From positions 1 to 10,181 of the forward strand of contig JAGAIH010000168.1 in assembly GCA_017626655.1 (NCBI GenBank): DNA of 10,181 nucleotides, in the 5' to 3' direction. Position numbers and translations under genes: made by a program. Shown here in pieces: positions 1-5,607 of the stretch. Positions within the stretch are counted from its first letter, which is position 1, and each line of letters opens with the position of its first letter. The notes below the pieces were generated by a model. That model did not search any database and was not told the DNA's origin. It was given only the letters and a program-made list of their open reading frames with translations. The DNA comes from Clostridia bacterium (GTDB lineage Bacteria; Bacillota_A; Clostridia; Oscillospirales; CAG-272).

Positions 1-1
1 C

Positions 2-343
2 AAGATGAAGGAGGCCGAGGGTATCCGCGCCGTGGGTCTTGCTGAGGCAGAGGCCATCGAGAAGAAGGCCGAGGCCCAGAAGAAGATGGGCGAGGCCTCC
101 GTCCTGGAGATGTACCTCACCGCCCTGCCCGAGGTGGTCAAGAACGCCGCCGCTCCTCTGGCCCAGACCGACAAGATCGTCATGTACGGCGACGGCAACT
201 CCACCAAGATGCTGCGCGACGTCATGCAGTCCTCCAACCAGGTCATGGAGGGTCTCGCCGAGGCCACGGGTCTGGACGTCAAGAGCATGATCTCGGGCTT
301 CATGGGTGGCAAGGCCGCAGCCGCTACCGAGGAGAAGAAGTAA
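2..343 (+). CDS. Flotillin / SPFH-domain protein, C-terminal part only
   Basis: The reading frame is open from the first bases of the window, so the start lies upstream and only about 113 residues are visible. Flotillin-family proteins are membrane-anchored scaffolds that organise membrane microdomains; the SPFH domain itself would be upstream of the window. What is seen is the typical distal part: an Ala/Glu/Lys-rich coiled coil (repeated EAEAIEKKAEA-like heptads), then the family-like stretch GEASVLEMYLTALPEVVKNAA, where flotillins usually have a leucine-rich segment ending in LPE, then DKIVMYGDG and a final amphipathic helix with a tGlDVKSMI segment. A hydrophilic EEKK tail precedes the TAA stop. 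The family assignment is firm from this tail. Which flotillin (floT-like or another) cannot be decided without the N-terminus. No downstream gene is coupled to it. Confidence 0.85.
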   Translation, partial: KMKEAEGIRAVGLAEAEAIEKKAEAQKKMGEASVLEMYLTALPEVVKNAAAPLAQTDKIVMYGDGNSTKMLRDVMQSSNQVMEGLAEATGLDVKSMISGFMGGKAAAATEEKK

Positions 344-365
344 TTTCTTCTACATAGCTCAAACA

Positions 366-415
366 CGGTAGGGTGATTCCCTGCCGATGCCCCCTCTCCC
401 GAAAGGGGGAGGGGG
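366..415. repeat. Two consecutive hairpins after the flotillin gene
   Basis: The first hairpin pairs CGGTAGGG (366-373) with CCCTGCCG (379-386), eight pairs including one G-T, around a five-base loop. The second pairs CCCCCTCTCCC (390-400) with GGGGGAGGGGG (405-415), eleven pairs with one T-G, closed by a GAAA tetraloop. They could help end flotillin transcription, but no real T-run follows (ATGTTTATG). The second hairpin is also the sort of C-rich mini-palindrome that recurs in intergenic DNA of clostridia, so a repeat-family origin is equally likely. Confidence 0.6.
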
Positions 416-463
416 ATGTTTATGTGGTTCAAATTTGGGTTTGGCGGTGGTTTTGAAATCACA

Positions 464-493
464 ATTGTAGGGACCGGCGTCCTCGACGGTCCG
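464..493. repeat. Inner hairpin repeat, left copy
   Basis: This 30-base unit begins ATTGTAGGGA and forms a stem GGACCG...CGGTCC with a TCCT loop and one internal G-A mismatch. An inverted copy lies at 575-604. The sequence resembles the GTAGGGA-type palindromes scattered through intergenic DNA of gut clostridia (recalled, not searched). Confidence 0.6.
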
Positions 494-574
494 CCCCATA
501 GAACATACCAATATGTTTCGGTTGAAAAAGAAAAAGCACATATCTGACAATAGATAAAGGCAATTTTCAGGTTG

Positions 575-604
575 CGGAGCGACGAGGGCGTCGCTCCCTA
601 CAAT
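575..604. repeat. Inner hairpin repeat, right (inverted) copy
   Basis: This is the inverted partner of 464-493, matching at 25 of 30 bases. Its own stem is a perfect nine pairs (GGAGCGACG with CGTCGCTCC when read on the minus strand). Where the two copies differ inside the stem, one C-G pair has become G-C and the mismatched G-A has become A-T, so pairing is kept or improved. Confidence 0.6.
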
Positions 605-696
605 GGGTTATTGGCAACCGAGGCATCGTGCCCAACAGGCCGCCAAACCCCAATTTGAACCCCATAAACGGTAAACGAAAACAGAAAGGAACAACC

Positions 697-1215
697 ATGA
701 GTCGCTTACTCTTTGAAGAGCCCCTTGTCAAGAATTCCCATTACATGAAAAACTTCCGTCTAGAAAAAGCGGTCTATCTGGCTGTCGGCTTCCCGTTTTT
801 GGCCATGGCTCTGCTGTGTCTTGGGTATTCACTGTATGGCCTGTCTGTCGCCATGTTTGCCCTGTTCATCATGATGATCGTATATTGGAGATGGACGATC
901 CGCCGCGATAGGCAGTATTTAGCCATATATGAGGACAAGATCCGCTATAAAAAAGCCTTCCCGAGCAAAGAGGTAGAGCTTTCCTTGACACCCTCGCAGT
1001 ACAAGATCCGGTTGCACCGCCCCCTGCCCAAGTCCAGCTACACAGTCACGTTCCTTTTCATAGATCAGCAGGACAATATCCTGTTCCAATACAAGGCCGT
1101 GTCTTTGTTCCCATCTCTCTATAAAGCCCCAAAGCACGATTGGGAGACCGCCCTGTACGCCATTGGCTGTGAAGTGGATGATCCCGAAGAGATCATTGTC
1201 AATCGGCATGCATAA
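697..1215 (+). CDS. Small membrane protein, two helices plus beta-rich tail (first of cluster)
   Basis: I do not recognise this 172-residue protein. The ATG at 697 is preferred over an in-frame ATG at 628 because it follows AGAAAGGA at 683-690 and the extra 23 residues would be coded from repeat-element DNA. Residues about 25-45 and 47-65 form two closely spaced membrane helices. A basic turn (RRDRQ, near 69-73) leads to a roughly 100-residue cytosolic part that alternates hydrophobic and polar residues as beta strands do, ending in a short helix and acidic tail. The architecture matches the paralogs at 1649, 2227 and 3206, and bacterial PH-like/YcxB-like proteins, though the shared WxxVxDWG motif is absent, so it is at best a distant relative. 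It is notably A+T-richer than the later genes: positions 721-780 have 25 G+C in 60 bases. It heads the cluster. No convincing promoter was found in front of it. Confidence 0.75.
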   Translation: MSRLLFEEPLVKNSHYMKNFRLEKAVYLAVGFPFLAMALLCLGYSLYGLSVAMFALFIMMIVYWRWTIRRDRQYLAIYEDKIRYKKAFPSKEVELSLTPSQYKIRLHRPLPKSSYTVTFLFIDQQDNILFQYKAVSLFPSLYKAPKHDWETALYAIGCEVDDPEEIIVNRHA

Positions 1216-1246
1216 CCAAACGATGTATACAGAAAGGAGCCCCACC

Positions 1247-1624
1247 ATGTCAGCCTCATCAACCGAAAGAACCCGTCTTTCAACATGGATCCGCGAACAT
1301 CTGACCGCCGACCTTGTCATTTTGATCGTGACCGCGTGTCTCAATACTCTGTGGGTATTGCTCTGGACTCCCCTCGCTGTTTCCTCTGCCTTTGCCTTCG
1401 CCGGTTCACTGTATACCATCTCCAATATCAGCGGTGCCAAGAACGGTCCCATGCCCTGTATGCACGTCTTTCGCCGTGATCGCCTGGAACGTCAAGGCAG
1501 ACTCCGGGAGTATCAAGAAAGCTGTCTGAAATACTTGACTGTCATGCTCCCCATCAGCGTGGTCTGGACGGCTGTCAACTTTGCCGTAGCGGTGGGGCGG
1601 ATCGTGTATCTGTTCATCCGATGA
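1247..1624 (+). CDS. Small three-helix membrane protein of unknown function
   Basis: This 125-residue protein is not recognised. The ATG at 1247 is chosen because it follows the leader ACAGAAAGGAGCCCCACC (1229-1246), which recurs before the neighbouring genes; the in-frame ATG at 1163 would overlap the upstream gene by 53 bases and lacks such a site. It starts 31 bases after the previous stop. Predicted membrane segments lie near residues 22-40, 41-59 and 96-123. A highly basic loop (FRRDRLERQGRLREY, about 75-89) sits between the second and third helices and by the positive-inside rule should be cytosolic. The C-terminus is almost at the membrane (YLFIR), so unlike its neighbours it has no soluble tail. 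The distribution of helices is loosely like small clostridial SdpI/DUF-type membrane proteins, but I see no diagnostic motif. Co-transcription with the flanking genes is likely. Confidence 0.7.
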   Translation: MSASSTERTRLSTWIREHLTADLVILIVTACLNTLWVLLWTPLAVSSAFAFAGSLYTISNISGAKNGPMPCMHVFRRDRLERQGRLREYQESCLKYLTVMLPISVVWTAVNFAVAVGRIVYLFIR

Positions 1625-1648
1625 GCAACGAAACAGAAAGGAGCCGCC

Positions 1649-2209
1649 ATGAGACTGACCTCCATCCAAAAATCCCCCACGGGCTATATTCTCCGCGCCT
1701 CTCTCGCAAATCCCATGGTCGTGGCCTACGTCATCCTTCAAGCCTTGATGGGTCTCATCATGCTGATCCTCTGCCTGTGGCTGAAGCCGGCTGATGGCGG
1801 GATGTATCTTTTGCTGGCAGGGATATTCGTGGGCATGCCCATGGTCATCTGCCTCCCTCTCATCCTGTGGACTCTCGGTGAGCGCTACGAATTGGACGAG
1901 AAGGGGGTACACCTGCGTTACACGTTTCGTCGCGAAAGGCTCCTGCGCTGGGATGAGGTACGGGACTGGGGCGTGATCCAAGTGCGGTATTCCAAGCAAA
2001 AGGACTTGACCCATATGCTCTACTTTTCGCCCGCCGAGCTTCCCGTCATAGGAATGGCCTATAAAAGGCTCGACGGCCGCAAAGACATGTGTGCCCTCGG
2101 CATCCATGTTACGGATTACAATGAAATGGTGGATATAGGATTATGGGACTTTTGCCGCTCACGCCTTGCCGCCCCGCCTTATATTCCTGCCGATATTCGA
2201 AGCATATAA
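1649..2209 (+). CDS. Two-helix membrane protein with PH-like tail, paralog A
   Basis: This is a 186-residue protein of unnamed family. The start follows ACAGAAAGGAGCCGCC (1633-1648), and the gene begins 24 bases after the previous stop. Order of parts: a short N-terminal strand-like stretch (MRLTSIQKSPTGYILR), membrane helices near residues 23-45 and 52-75, then a tail with the signature WDEVRDWG at 101-108, a hydrophobic strand (MLYFS), and a closing helix with WDFCRSRLA. The N-terminal stretch, the position of the tryptophan motif and the closing helix are all matched by the gene at 2227, and more loosely by 3206, so these are tandem paralogs. Strand content after a DExGVHLR segment is reminiscent of bacterial PH-like (bPH/YcxB) domains, in which a membrane-anchored beta sandwich follows two helices. 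That fold is inferred, and no function can be assigned. Confidence 0.75.
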   Translation: MRLTSIQKSPTGYILRASLANPMVVAYVILQALMGLIMLILCLWLKPADGGMYLLLAGIFVGMPMVICLPLILWTLGERYELDEKGVHLRYTFRRERLLRWDEVRDWGVIQVRYSKQKDLTHMLYFSPAELPVIGMAYKRLDGRKDMCALGIHVTDYNEMVDIGLWDFCRSRLAAPPYIPADIRSI

Positions 2210-2226
2210 ACAGAAAGGAGCCCGCC

Positions 2227-2754
2227 ATGAGATACACCGCCATCCAAAAAACTCCCACGGGCTACGTCCTGCGCCACAGCCGCGCCACCAAGCTCATGAC
2301 CCTCATCCCCTGCGCCTTCATCAGTATCGTCCCCACGGTCATCACGATCCCGCTCTTTTTCTCGGATAAAGCCGAGATCGCCAATATCATTCCGACCTCC
2401 ATAGCCATGATCCTCGCGTGGGCCATCACGACCTACCTCTTTTCTCTCGCCTTCGGCTTCCGCATCGTCGTGGATGAAGCGGGGGTACACCGCTACTCCT
2501 TTGGCCGCGTCAAGCTCTCTCTGCTCTGGCGGTACGTCCGCTCCTTCGGTATCGGCGTGATTCCCGTCCCTTCCACCAGATCCGGGCCATCGAATCATCT
2601 GGCCTTCTACGCCAGCACAGAGGCAAAGCCCGTGAACATGGAAAACAAGGTGTTCATCAAGCTGACCAAAACCGACGAGCAAGCCCTCCGCGAATCGGGT
2701 CTCCTCACCTTCTGCCGCAGACAGATGGCAGAGGCTGACCGTCATTTCAGATAA
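2227..2754 (+). CDS. Two-helix membrane protein with PH-like tail, paralog B
   Basis: This 175-residue protein is a clear duplicate of the gene just upstream: MRYTAIQKTPTGYVLR against MRLTSIQKSPTGYILR at the N-terminus, helices at the same places (about 23-45 and 52-75), VVDEAGVHRYSF against ELDEKGVHLRYTF, and a tryptophan motif at the identical residue numbers 101-108. Here that motif has drifted to WRYVRSFG, losing the DWG ending. The closing helix reads LLTFCRRQMAEA. The ATG at 2227 follows ACAGAAAGGAGCCCGCC (2210-2226), only 17 bases after the previous stop; an in-frame ATG at 2143 would lie inside the upstream gene and lacks the conserved leader. The product should sit in the cytoplasmic membrane with the tail in the cytosol. 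Function is unknown. The altered motif suggests divergence in partner or ligand after duplication, which is inference. Confidence 0.75.
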   Translation: MRYTAIQKTPTGYVLRHSRATKLMTLIPCAFISIVPTVITIPLFFSDKAEIANIIPTSIAMILAWAITTYLFSLAFGFRIVVDEAGVHRYSFGRVKLSLLWRYVRSFGIGVIPVPSTRSGPSNHLAFYASTEAKPVNMENKVFIKLTKTDEQALRESGLLTFCRRQMAEADRHFR

Positions 2755-2778
2755 CCTACATAAGAAAGGACCCCCGCC

Positions 2779-3216
2779 ATGCAACCCATCAAAGACGACC
2801 GCTCCTTCCTCAAGCTCCTCCTCCTCTCCATCATCACCCTCGGTATCTACGAGTTCTGGCACCTCCACCATTGGACCAAGGACATCAACACCCTCTGCAA
2901 GGACGACGGCAAGAACAACGAGGGCGTCCTGCTCTACATCCTTTTCACCCTCCTCACCTGCGGTCTCTTCCCCATCTTCTGGTGGTTCAAGGCCGCCGAC
3001 CGCCTCGCCCGCGCGGCAGTCCGGGAAAGCGTGGCCGTGGATATCAGCGGCGGCAAGGTGCTGGGGTTCTGCATCCTGGGTATGTTCACCTGGGGTATTT
3101 TCATCTGGTACGCCCAGTACCTGGTCATGCGAGCCACCAACGACCTGGCCACCGACTACAACAGCAAGCATTACGCGGATGTGTTCAGCTCCATTGAGGA
3201 AAGCCATGAAAATTGA
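2779..3216 (+). CDS. DUF4234-domain membrane protein
   Basis: This 145-residue protein matches the DUF4234 pattern: an N-terminal helix with LLLLSIITLGIYEFWHLHHW (residues about 13-32; LGIY and the following aromatic/His residues are typical), then a conserved polar turn WTKDINTLCKDDG, a second hydrophobic stretch (about 51-71) ending in FWWFKAADRLARAA, and a third (about 94-114) with the repeated GIFIWYAQYLVMRATNDLA ending. The family has no established biochemical role; members are small integral membrane proteins common in Bacillota and Actinomycetota. The start follows AAGAAAGGACCCCCGCC (2762-2778), a variant of the cluster's shared leader. The last 11 bases overlap the start of the next gene, implying translational coupling. 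Base composition is much richer in G+C than in the first two genes of the cluster. Confidence 0.85.
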   Translation: MQPIKDDRSFLKLLLLSIITLGIYEFWHLHHWTKDINTLCKDDGKNNEGVLLYILFTLLTCGLFPIFWWFKAADRLARAAVRESVAVDISGGKVLGFCILGMFTWGIFIWYAQYLVMRATNDLATDYNSKHYADVFSSIEESHEN

Positions 3217-3763
3217 GAAGAACCAAGAGGGCTTCACCCTCCGCCACGCCCCCTCCGAGACGGTGGTCTCCTCCGTCGTGCTGGTGATCGCCACCCTCGC
3301 CATGATCCTCACCCTCTCGGACCCCGCCCGCTACCTCCCCGAGACCATTCTCTTGCTGGCGGGCTGTGCCCTGCTCTACGCGGCGGGCATCAAAGCCGTC
3401 ATCCGGGAGCGGAGGTGCCGTCTCACCGTCACCACAGAGGGCATCCGCGTCCGCAATAAGCGGGCGGGAGAGCGGGAGCTGCTCCCCTGGGAGGACGTGA
3501 AGGACTGGGGTACCGCCGTGGTCCTCCATAAGGGCCGGTACGGCCTCTACCATCCCCGCGTACTGCTCTTCTTTTCGGACATCCCCCGCGCCACCGCCGA
3601 GGACGCCTCCACCTGCCCCCATATCATCGAGCTTGTGAAGTTCGACCGCGAAGCCCTGGAGGAGTCGGGGGTCCTCCCCTACTGCCGCGAGCGCCTGGCC
3701 GCCGCCCAGGGGGATCACGCCCCCGCCGAGCGGGATCAGTGGCTGACGGCAGGGCATGGGTAA
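3206..3763 (+). CDS. Two-helix membrane protein with PH-like tail, paralog C (last of cluster)
   Basis: This is a 185-residue protein. The ATG at 3206 is preferred because GAGGAAAG (3196-3203) lies just before it and the N-terminus then aligns with the paralogs (NQEGFTLRHAPSE against QKTPTGYVLRHSRA); an in-frame ATG at 3179 would add nine unmatched residues. It overlaps the DUF4234 gene by 11 bases, so translation is probably coupled. Helices lie near residues 19-38 and 44-65. The tail starts with TVTTEGIRVRNK, carries the signature WEDVKDWG at 95-102, continues with a hydrophobic strand (VLLFFSDIP) and an acidic link, and ends with EESGVLPYCRERLAAA, matching the closing helix of paralogs A and B. 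A further 20 or so polar residues extend beyond it. Positions 3241-3300 hold 44 G+C in 60 bases, the opposite extreme from the first cluster gene. Function is unknown. Confidence 0.75.
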   Translation: MKIEKNQEGFTLRHAPSETVVSSVVLVIATLAMILTLSDPARYLPETILLLAGCALLYAAGIKAVIRERRCRLTVTTEGIRVRNKRAGERELLPWEDVKDWGTAVVLHKGRYGLYHPRVLLFFSDIPRATAEDASTCPHIIELVKFDREALEESGVLPYCRERLAAAQGDHAPAERDQWLTAGHG

Positions 3764-3823
3764 TGGAAATGCAAAATGCAAAATCAAGAACGAGAGTTCG
3801 CAGAGAGTCCAAAATAGCGAAAG

Positions 3824-3860
3824 CCCCCGCAAGCGTCATGCCTGCGGGGGTATTATTTTT
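3824..3860. terminator. Bidirectional rho-independent terminator ending the six-gene cluster
   Basis: CCCCCGCA (3824-3831) pairs perfectly with TGCGGGGG (3843-3850) around an 11-base loop, followed by TATTATTTTT on the plus strand. On the minus strand the sequence after the stem is CTTTCGCTATTTT, also T-rich, so the same hairpin can end the solute-binding protein transcript coming from the right (its stop is at 3887). Between the last cluster gene and this hairpin is a short AAATGCAAAATGCAAAAT direct repeat (around 3765-3783). Confidence 0.85.
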
Positions 3861-3886
3861 CGATCGGTCAAGTCGGAAGCAAGCAA

Positions 3887-5386
3887 TCAGCCGCCGATTT
3901 CAGCCAGTGTGTCGTTGTACTTCTCCAACATGCGATCAATCTGTCTCTGCCAGGAGCGGGTAGAGGAGGAGACAGTGTTCTTGGATCCGCTGAGGATGGG
4001 GCGGAGGTTGTCGCGGATGACACAGCCCGGGAAGATGTTGGAGCAGGAGGAGGAGAAATCAAAGTACAGGGTGTCAAAGATCATATCCAGGACCTCCTTG
4101 GACTGGGGATCCTGCATATAACGCTCGGACAAAGCGGTCTCGTAGTAAGCGGGACGGACCAGCTTGTAGCTGTGGTAGGCCATAGCCTCCAGCACAGCAG
4201 CCAGCATTTCCTGACGGGTCTCGTCGCCCACCACGGAAGAGATACCCAGACAGGTCACCTGATCCTGAACATAGGAGTAGTAGTTCTTCTGCATTTCGGA
4301 GAACTTGGGCATGGGAGCGATACCGTAGGTCAGAGCGGCCAGATCCTCGAGATTGGTCTCCATCTTGAGGAACATGGTGGTGACCATCAGCGCGTTATTG
4401 GACGTGAAATGCTCGATGATCTTGTTTACGGGCACATCATCGTTTTCAGCACCCTTGTAAACATAGACGGAGGCGTCATTGTACAGGAGCTGGACCTTGT
4501 CGCAGAGATCAGACAGGTCTCCCAGCGCATCGGCGTTGTAGGCCAACTCGCCCGTATCGCCATCCTTGATGATCATGTGGATATCCGAAGCCACCATGTA
4601 GGGGTCAACCGAGATGGTATTGCCGGTAACGAAGCCGAAGAAGTCGCCTTCGGAGGCCTTGGAGTCACCATCCTTGTCCACGTAGTGATCCTTGACGATG
4701 GAGTACTGGTAGTCCAGGGTCCACTTGCCCTCCTTCACGGTCTCGTACAGATCGGTGATCTGGTTATCCACGAACAGGGTCTTGTTGTACAGAGTCAGGT
4801 ACATGAGGCGGAACATGGAAATGGCGATGGGGCCGGAGGCCAGGAACTGCATGTTCTCGTCGGTGAAGGTCACCATGTCGTTGTAGCCCTGGGTCCAGTA
4901 GTGCTTGGAGGTGTCGATGTTCTCCAGAGGGGTGAGGTTGATGTACTTACCCTCCATGGCGGGCTGGACAGACATATAGGTACCGTTGGCCACCAGATCG
5001 TAGTCACCGAGACCGCCCTGAATATCGAGATCCATCACGCTGTTGACGTCGGTCTCGGGGTACATCTCCAGCACCACATTAAGCATTTCCTGAACGGCTA
5101 TGTTGCGCTCGTAGACAGCATCGGACACCACACCGTGTCCCAGCTCCTCCGCGCCGAACTCGTCACCCCTATTGTTGACGTCGGCGTAGAGGAGACCAAT
5201 GGTGGCCTCCTTGTAATTCAGGTCGGAGGGCAGATCATAGGTGTAGTTGGGATCGGCGGTCTCCACTTCGTTCTGGGTACCCTGATCCTTGGTCTCGTCG
5301 CCGGAGGGATCATCACCGCCGGTAGCGCAGGCCGCCATGCTGAAAAGCATGAGAGCGGCCAGCAGCAGGCACAAAAGCTTCTTCAT
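3887..5386 (-). CDS. Extracellular solute-binding lipoprotein (ABC importer type, probably sugar)
   Basis: This 499-residue secreted lipoprotein has a type II signal peptide: basic KK, a hydrophobic core to residue 17, and a lipobox ending MAAC with Cys20 as the lipidated residue. A flexible Asp/Glu/Gly/Thr-rich linker (about 21-50) follows. The mature part has the size and style of the large sugar-binding SBP_bac_1-like proteins of Clostridia: an early strand (ATIGLLYADV), a GLGDYDLVANG segment, YLTLYNKTLFVDN, and LTYGIAPMPKFS, where such proteins read yGvaPmPk. Residues 237-248 (DKDGDSKASEGD) form an EF-hand-like calcium loop, seen in many of these proteins before a D-x-aromatic-G-F stretch. 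In the cell it would sit on the outer face of the membrane and deliver ligand to permeases, but none are beside it here. The start follows AAGGAGA (minus strand, 5393-5399). The ligand cannot be read from sequence. Confidence 0.85.
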   Translation of the reverse strand: MKKLLCLLLAALMLFSMAACATGGDDPSGDETKDQGTQNEVETADPNYTYDLPSDLNYKEATIGLLYADVNNRGDEFGAEELGHGVVSDAVYERNIAVQEMLNVVLEMYPETDVNSVMDLDIQGGLGDYDLVANGTYMSVQPAMEGKYINLTPLENIDTSKHYWTQGYNDMVTFTDENMQFLASGPIAISMFRLMYLTLYNKTLFVDNQITDLYETVKEGKWTLDYQYSIVKDHYVDKDGDSKASEGDFFGFVTGNTISVDPYMVASDIHMIIKDGDTGELAYNADALGDLSDLCDKVQLLYNDASVYVYKGAENDDVPVNKIIEHFTSNNALMVTTMFLKMETNLEDLAALTYGIAPMPKFSEMQKNYYSYVQDQVTCLGISSVVGDETRQEMLAAVLEAMAYHSYKLVRPAYYETALSERYMQDPQSKEVLDMIFDTLYFDFSSSCSNIFPGCVIRDNLRPILSGSKNTVSSSTRSWQRQIDRMLEKYNDTLAEIGG

Positions 5387-5449
5387 ACTGTTTCTCCTTC
5401 ATAAGTAAATTTTGATCTCGCGGGAAGGCATACCCTCCCATTCTTCTCC

Positions 5450-5478
5450 ATTATACTATTTTGCGGCGGAGTTGTCAA
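5450..5478 (-). promoter_or_regulatory. Sigma-A promoter of the solute-binding protein gene
   Basis: On the minus strand TTGACA (5473-5478) and TATAAT (5450-5455) are both exact consensus with a 17-base spacer. The -10 box ends 63 bases upstream of the ATG, leaving a short leader that contains the AAGGAGA ribosome site. No operator palindrome stands out. Confidence 0.85.
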
Positions 5479-5535
5479 GAGCTTTTTCAAAAAAGGAAGG
5501 GAAGCCCGAATATTCCGTTACGGTCCGAAAGACAG

Positions 5536-5564
5536 TTGACAAACCCGCGAAAAAGATGTATAAT
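5536..5564 (+). promoter_or_regulatory. Sigma-A promoter of the trhP-like gene
   Basis: TTGACA (5536-5541) and TATAAT (5559-5564) are exact consensus with a 17-base spacer. The ATG lies 43 bases beyond the -10 box, preceded by CAGGAGAA (5595-5602). It is back to back with the promoter serving the divergent lipoprotein gene; the two -35 boxes are 57 bases apart. Confidence 0.87.
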
Positions 5565-5607
5565 GATTATGTATGTCCAAAATTCAACCATAACAGGAGA
5601 AACGTAT

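Larger units (their letters stand above)
418..669. repeat. 252-bp element with 30-bp terminal inverted repeats (MITE-like)
   Basis: The left end at 418-447 and the right end at 640-669 are inverted copies matching at 28 of 30 bases by hand alignment; both contain the core TTCAAATTTGGG or a one-base variant. Nested inside is a second inverted pair (464-493 and 575-604, 25 of 30 bases), and near the middle a small hairpin AACATA-CCAA-TATGTT (502-517). No open frame inside resembles a protein. Size, terminal inverted repeats and lack of coding content fit a miniature non-autonomous element. I see no clear target-site duplication outside the ends. A second element with related ends lies at 6931-7185. 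Confidence 0.6.

Noticed and set aside
390..415. GAAA-capped C-rich hairpin as the flotillin terminator
   Set aside because: The stem is strong, but no T-run follows on either side, so it is listed as a repeat or structure rather than a terminator.
359..550. 63-codon minus-strand frame in the first intergenic region
   Set aside because: It lies entirely in hairpin and inverted-repeat DNA; its peptide is only the translation of the palindromes.
522..550. Possible promoter TTGAAA-17-TGACAA before the cluster
   Set aside because: The -10 match is poor (TGACAA) and it lies inside the MITE-like element, so I cannot support it; the cluster's promoter remains unlocated.
2179..3312. Open frame of 377 codons on the minus strand across the membrane-protein cluster
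   Set aside because: It is acidic low-complexity sequence crossing three gene boundaries of the plus strand; it is an antisense shadow of the real genes.
697..3763. The cluster as an anti-phage or toxin-antitoxin system
   Set aside because: No nuclease, NTPase, sensor or toxin-like motif is visible in any of the six proteins, and nothing mobile-element-like apart from the small repeat lies beside it.
4172..5404. Open frame of 410 codons on the plus strand opposite the solute-binding protein
   Set aside because: The product is an unnatural His/Gly/Val/Leu string with no ribosome site, and the opposite strand has a signal peptide, promoter and family features.
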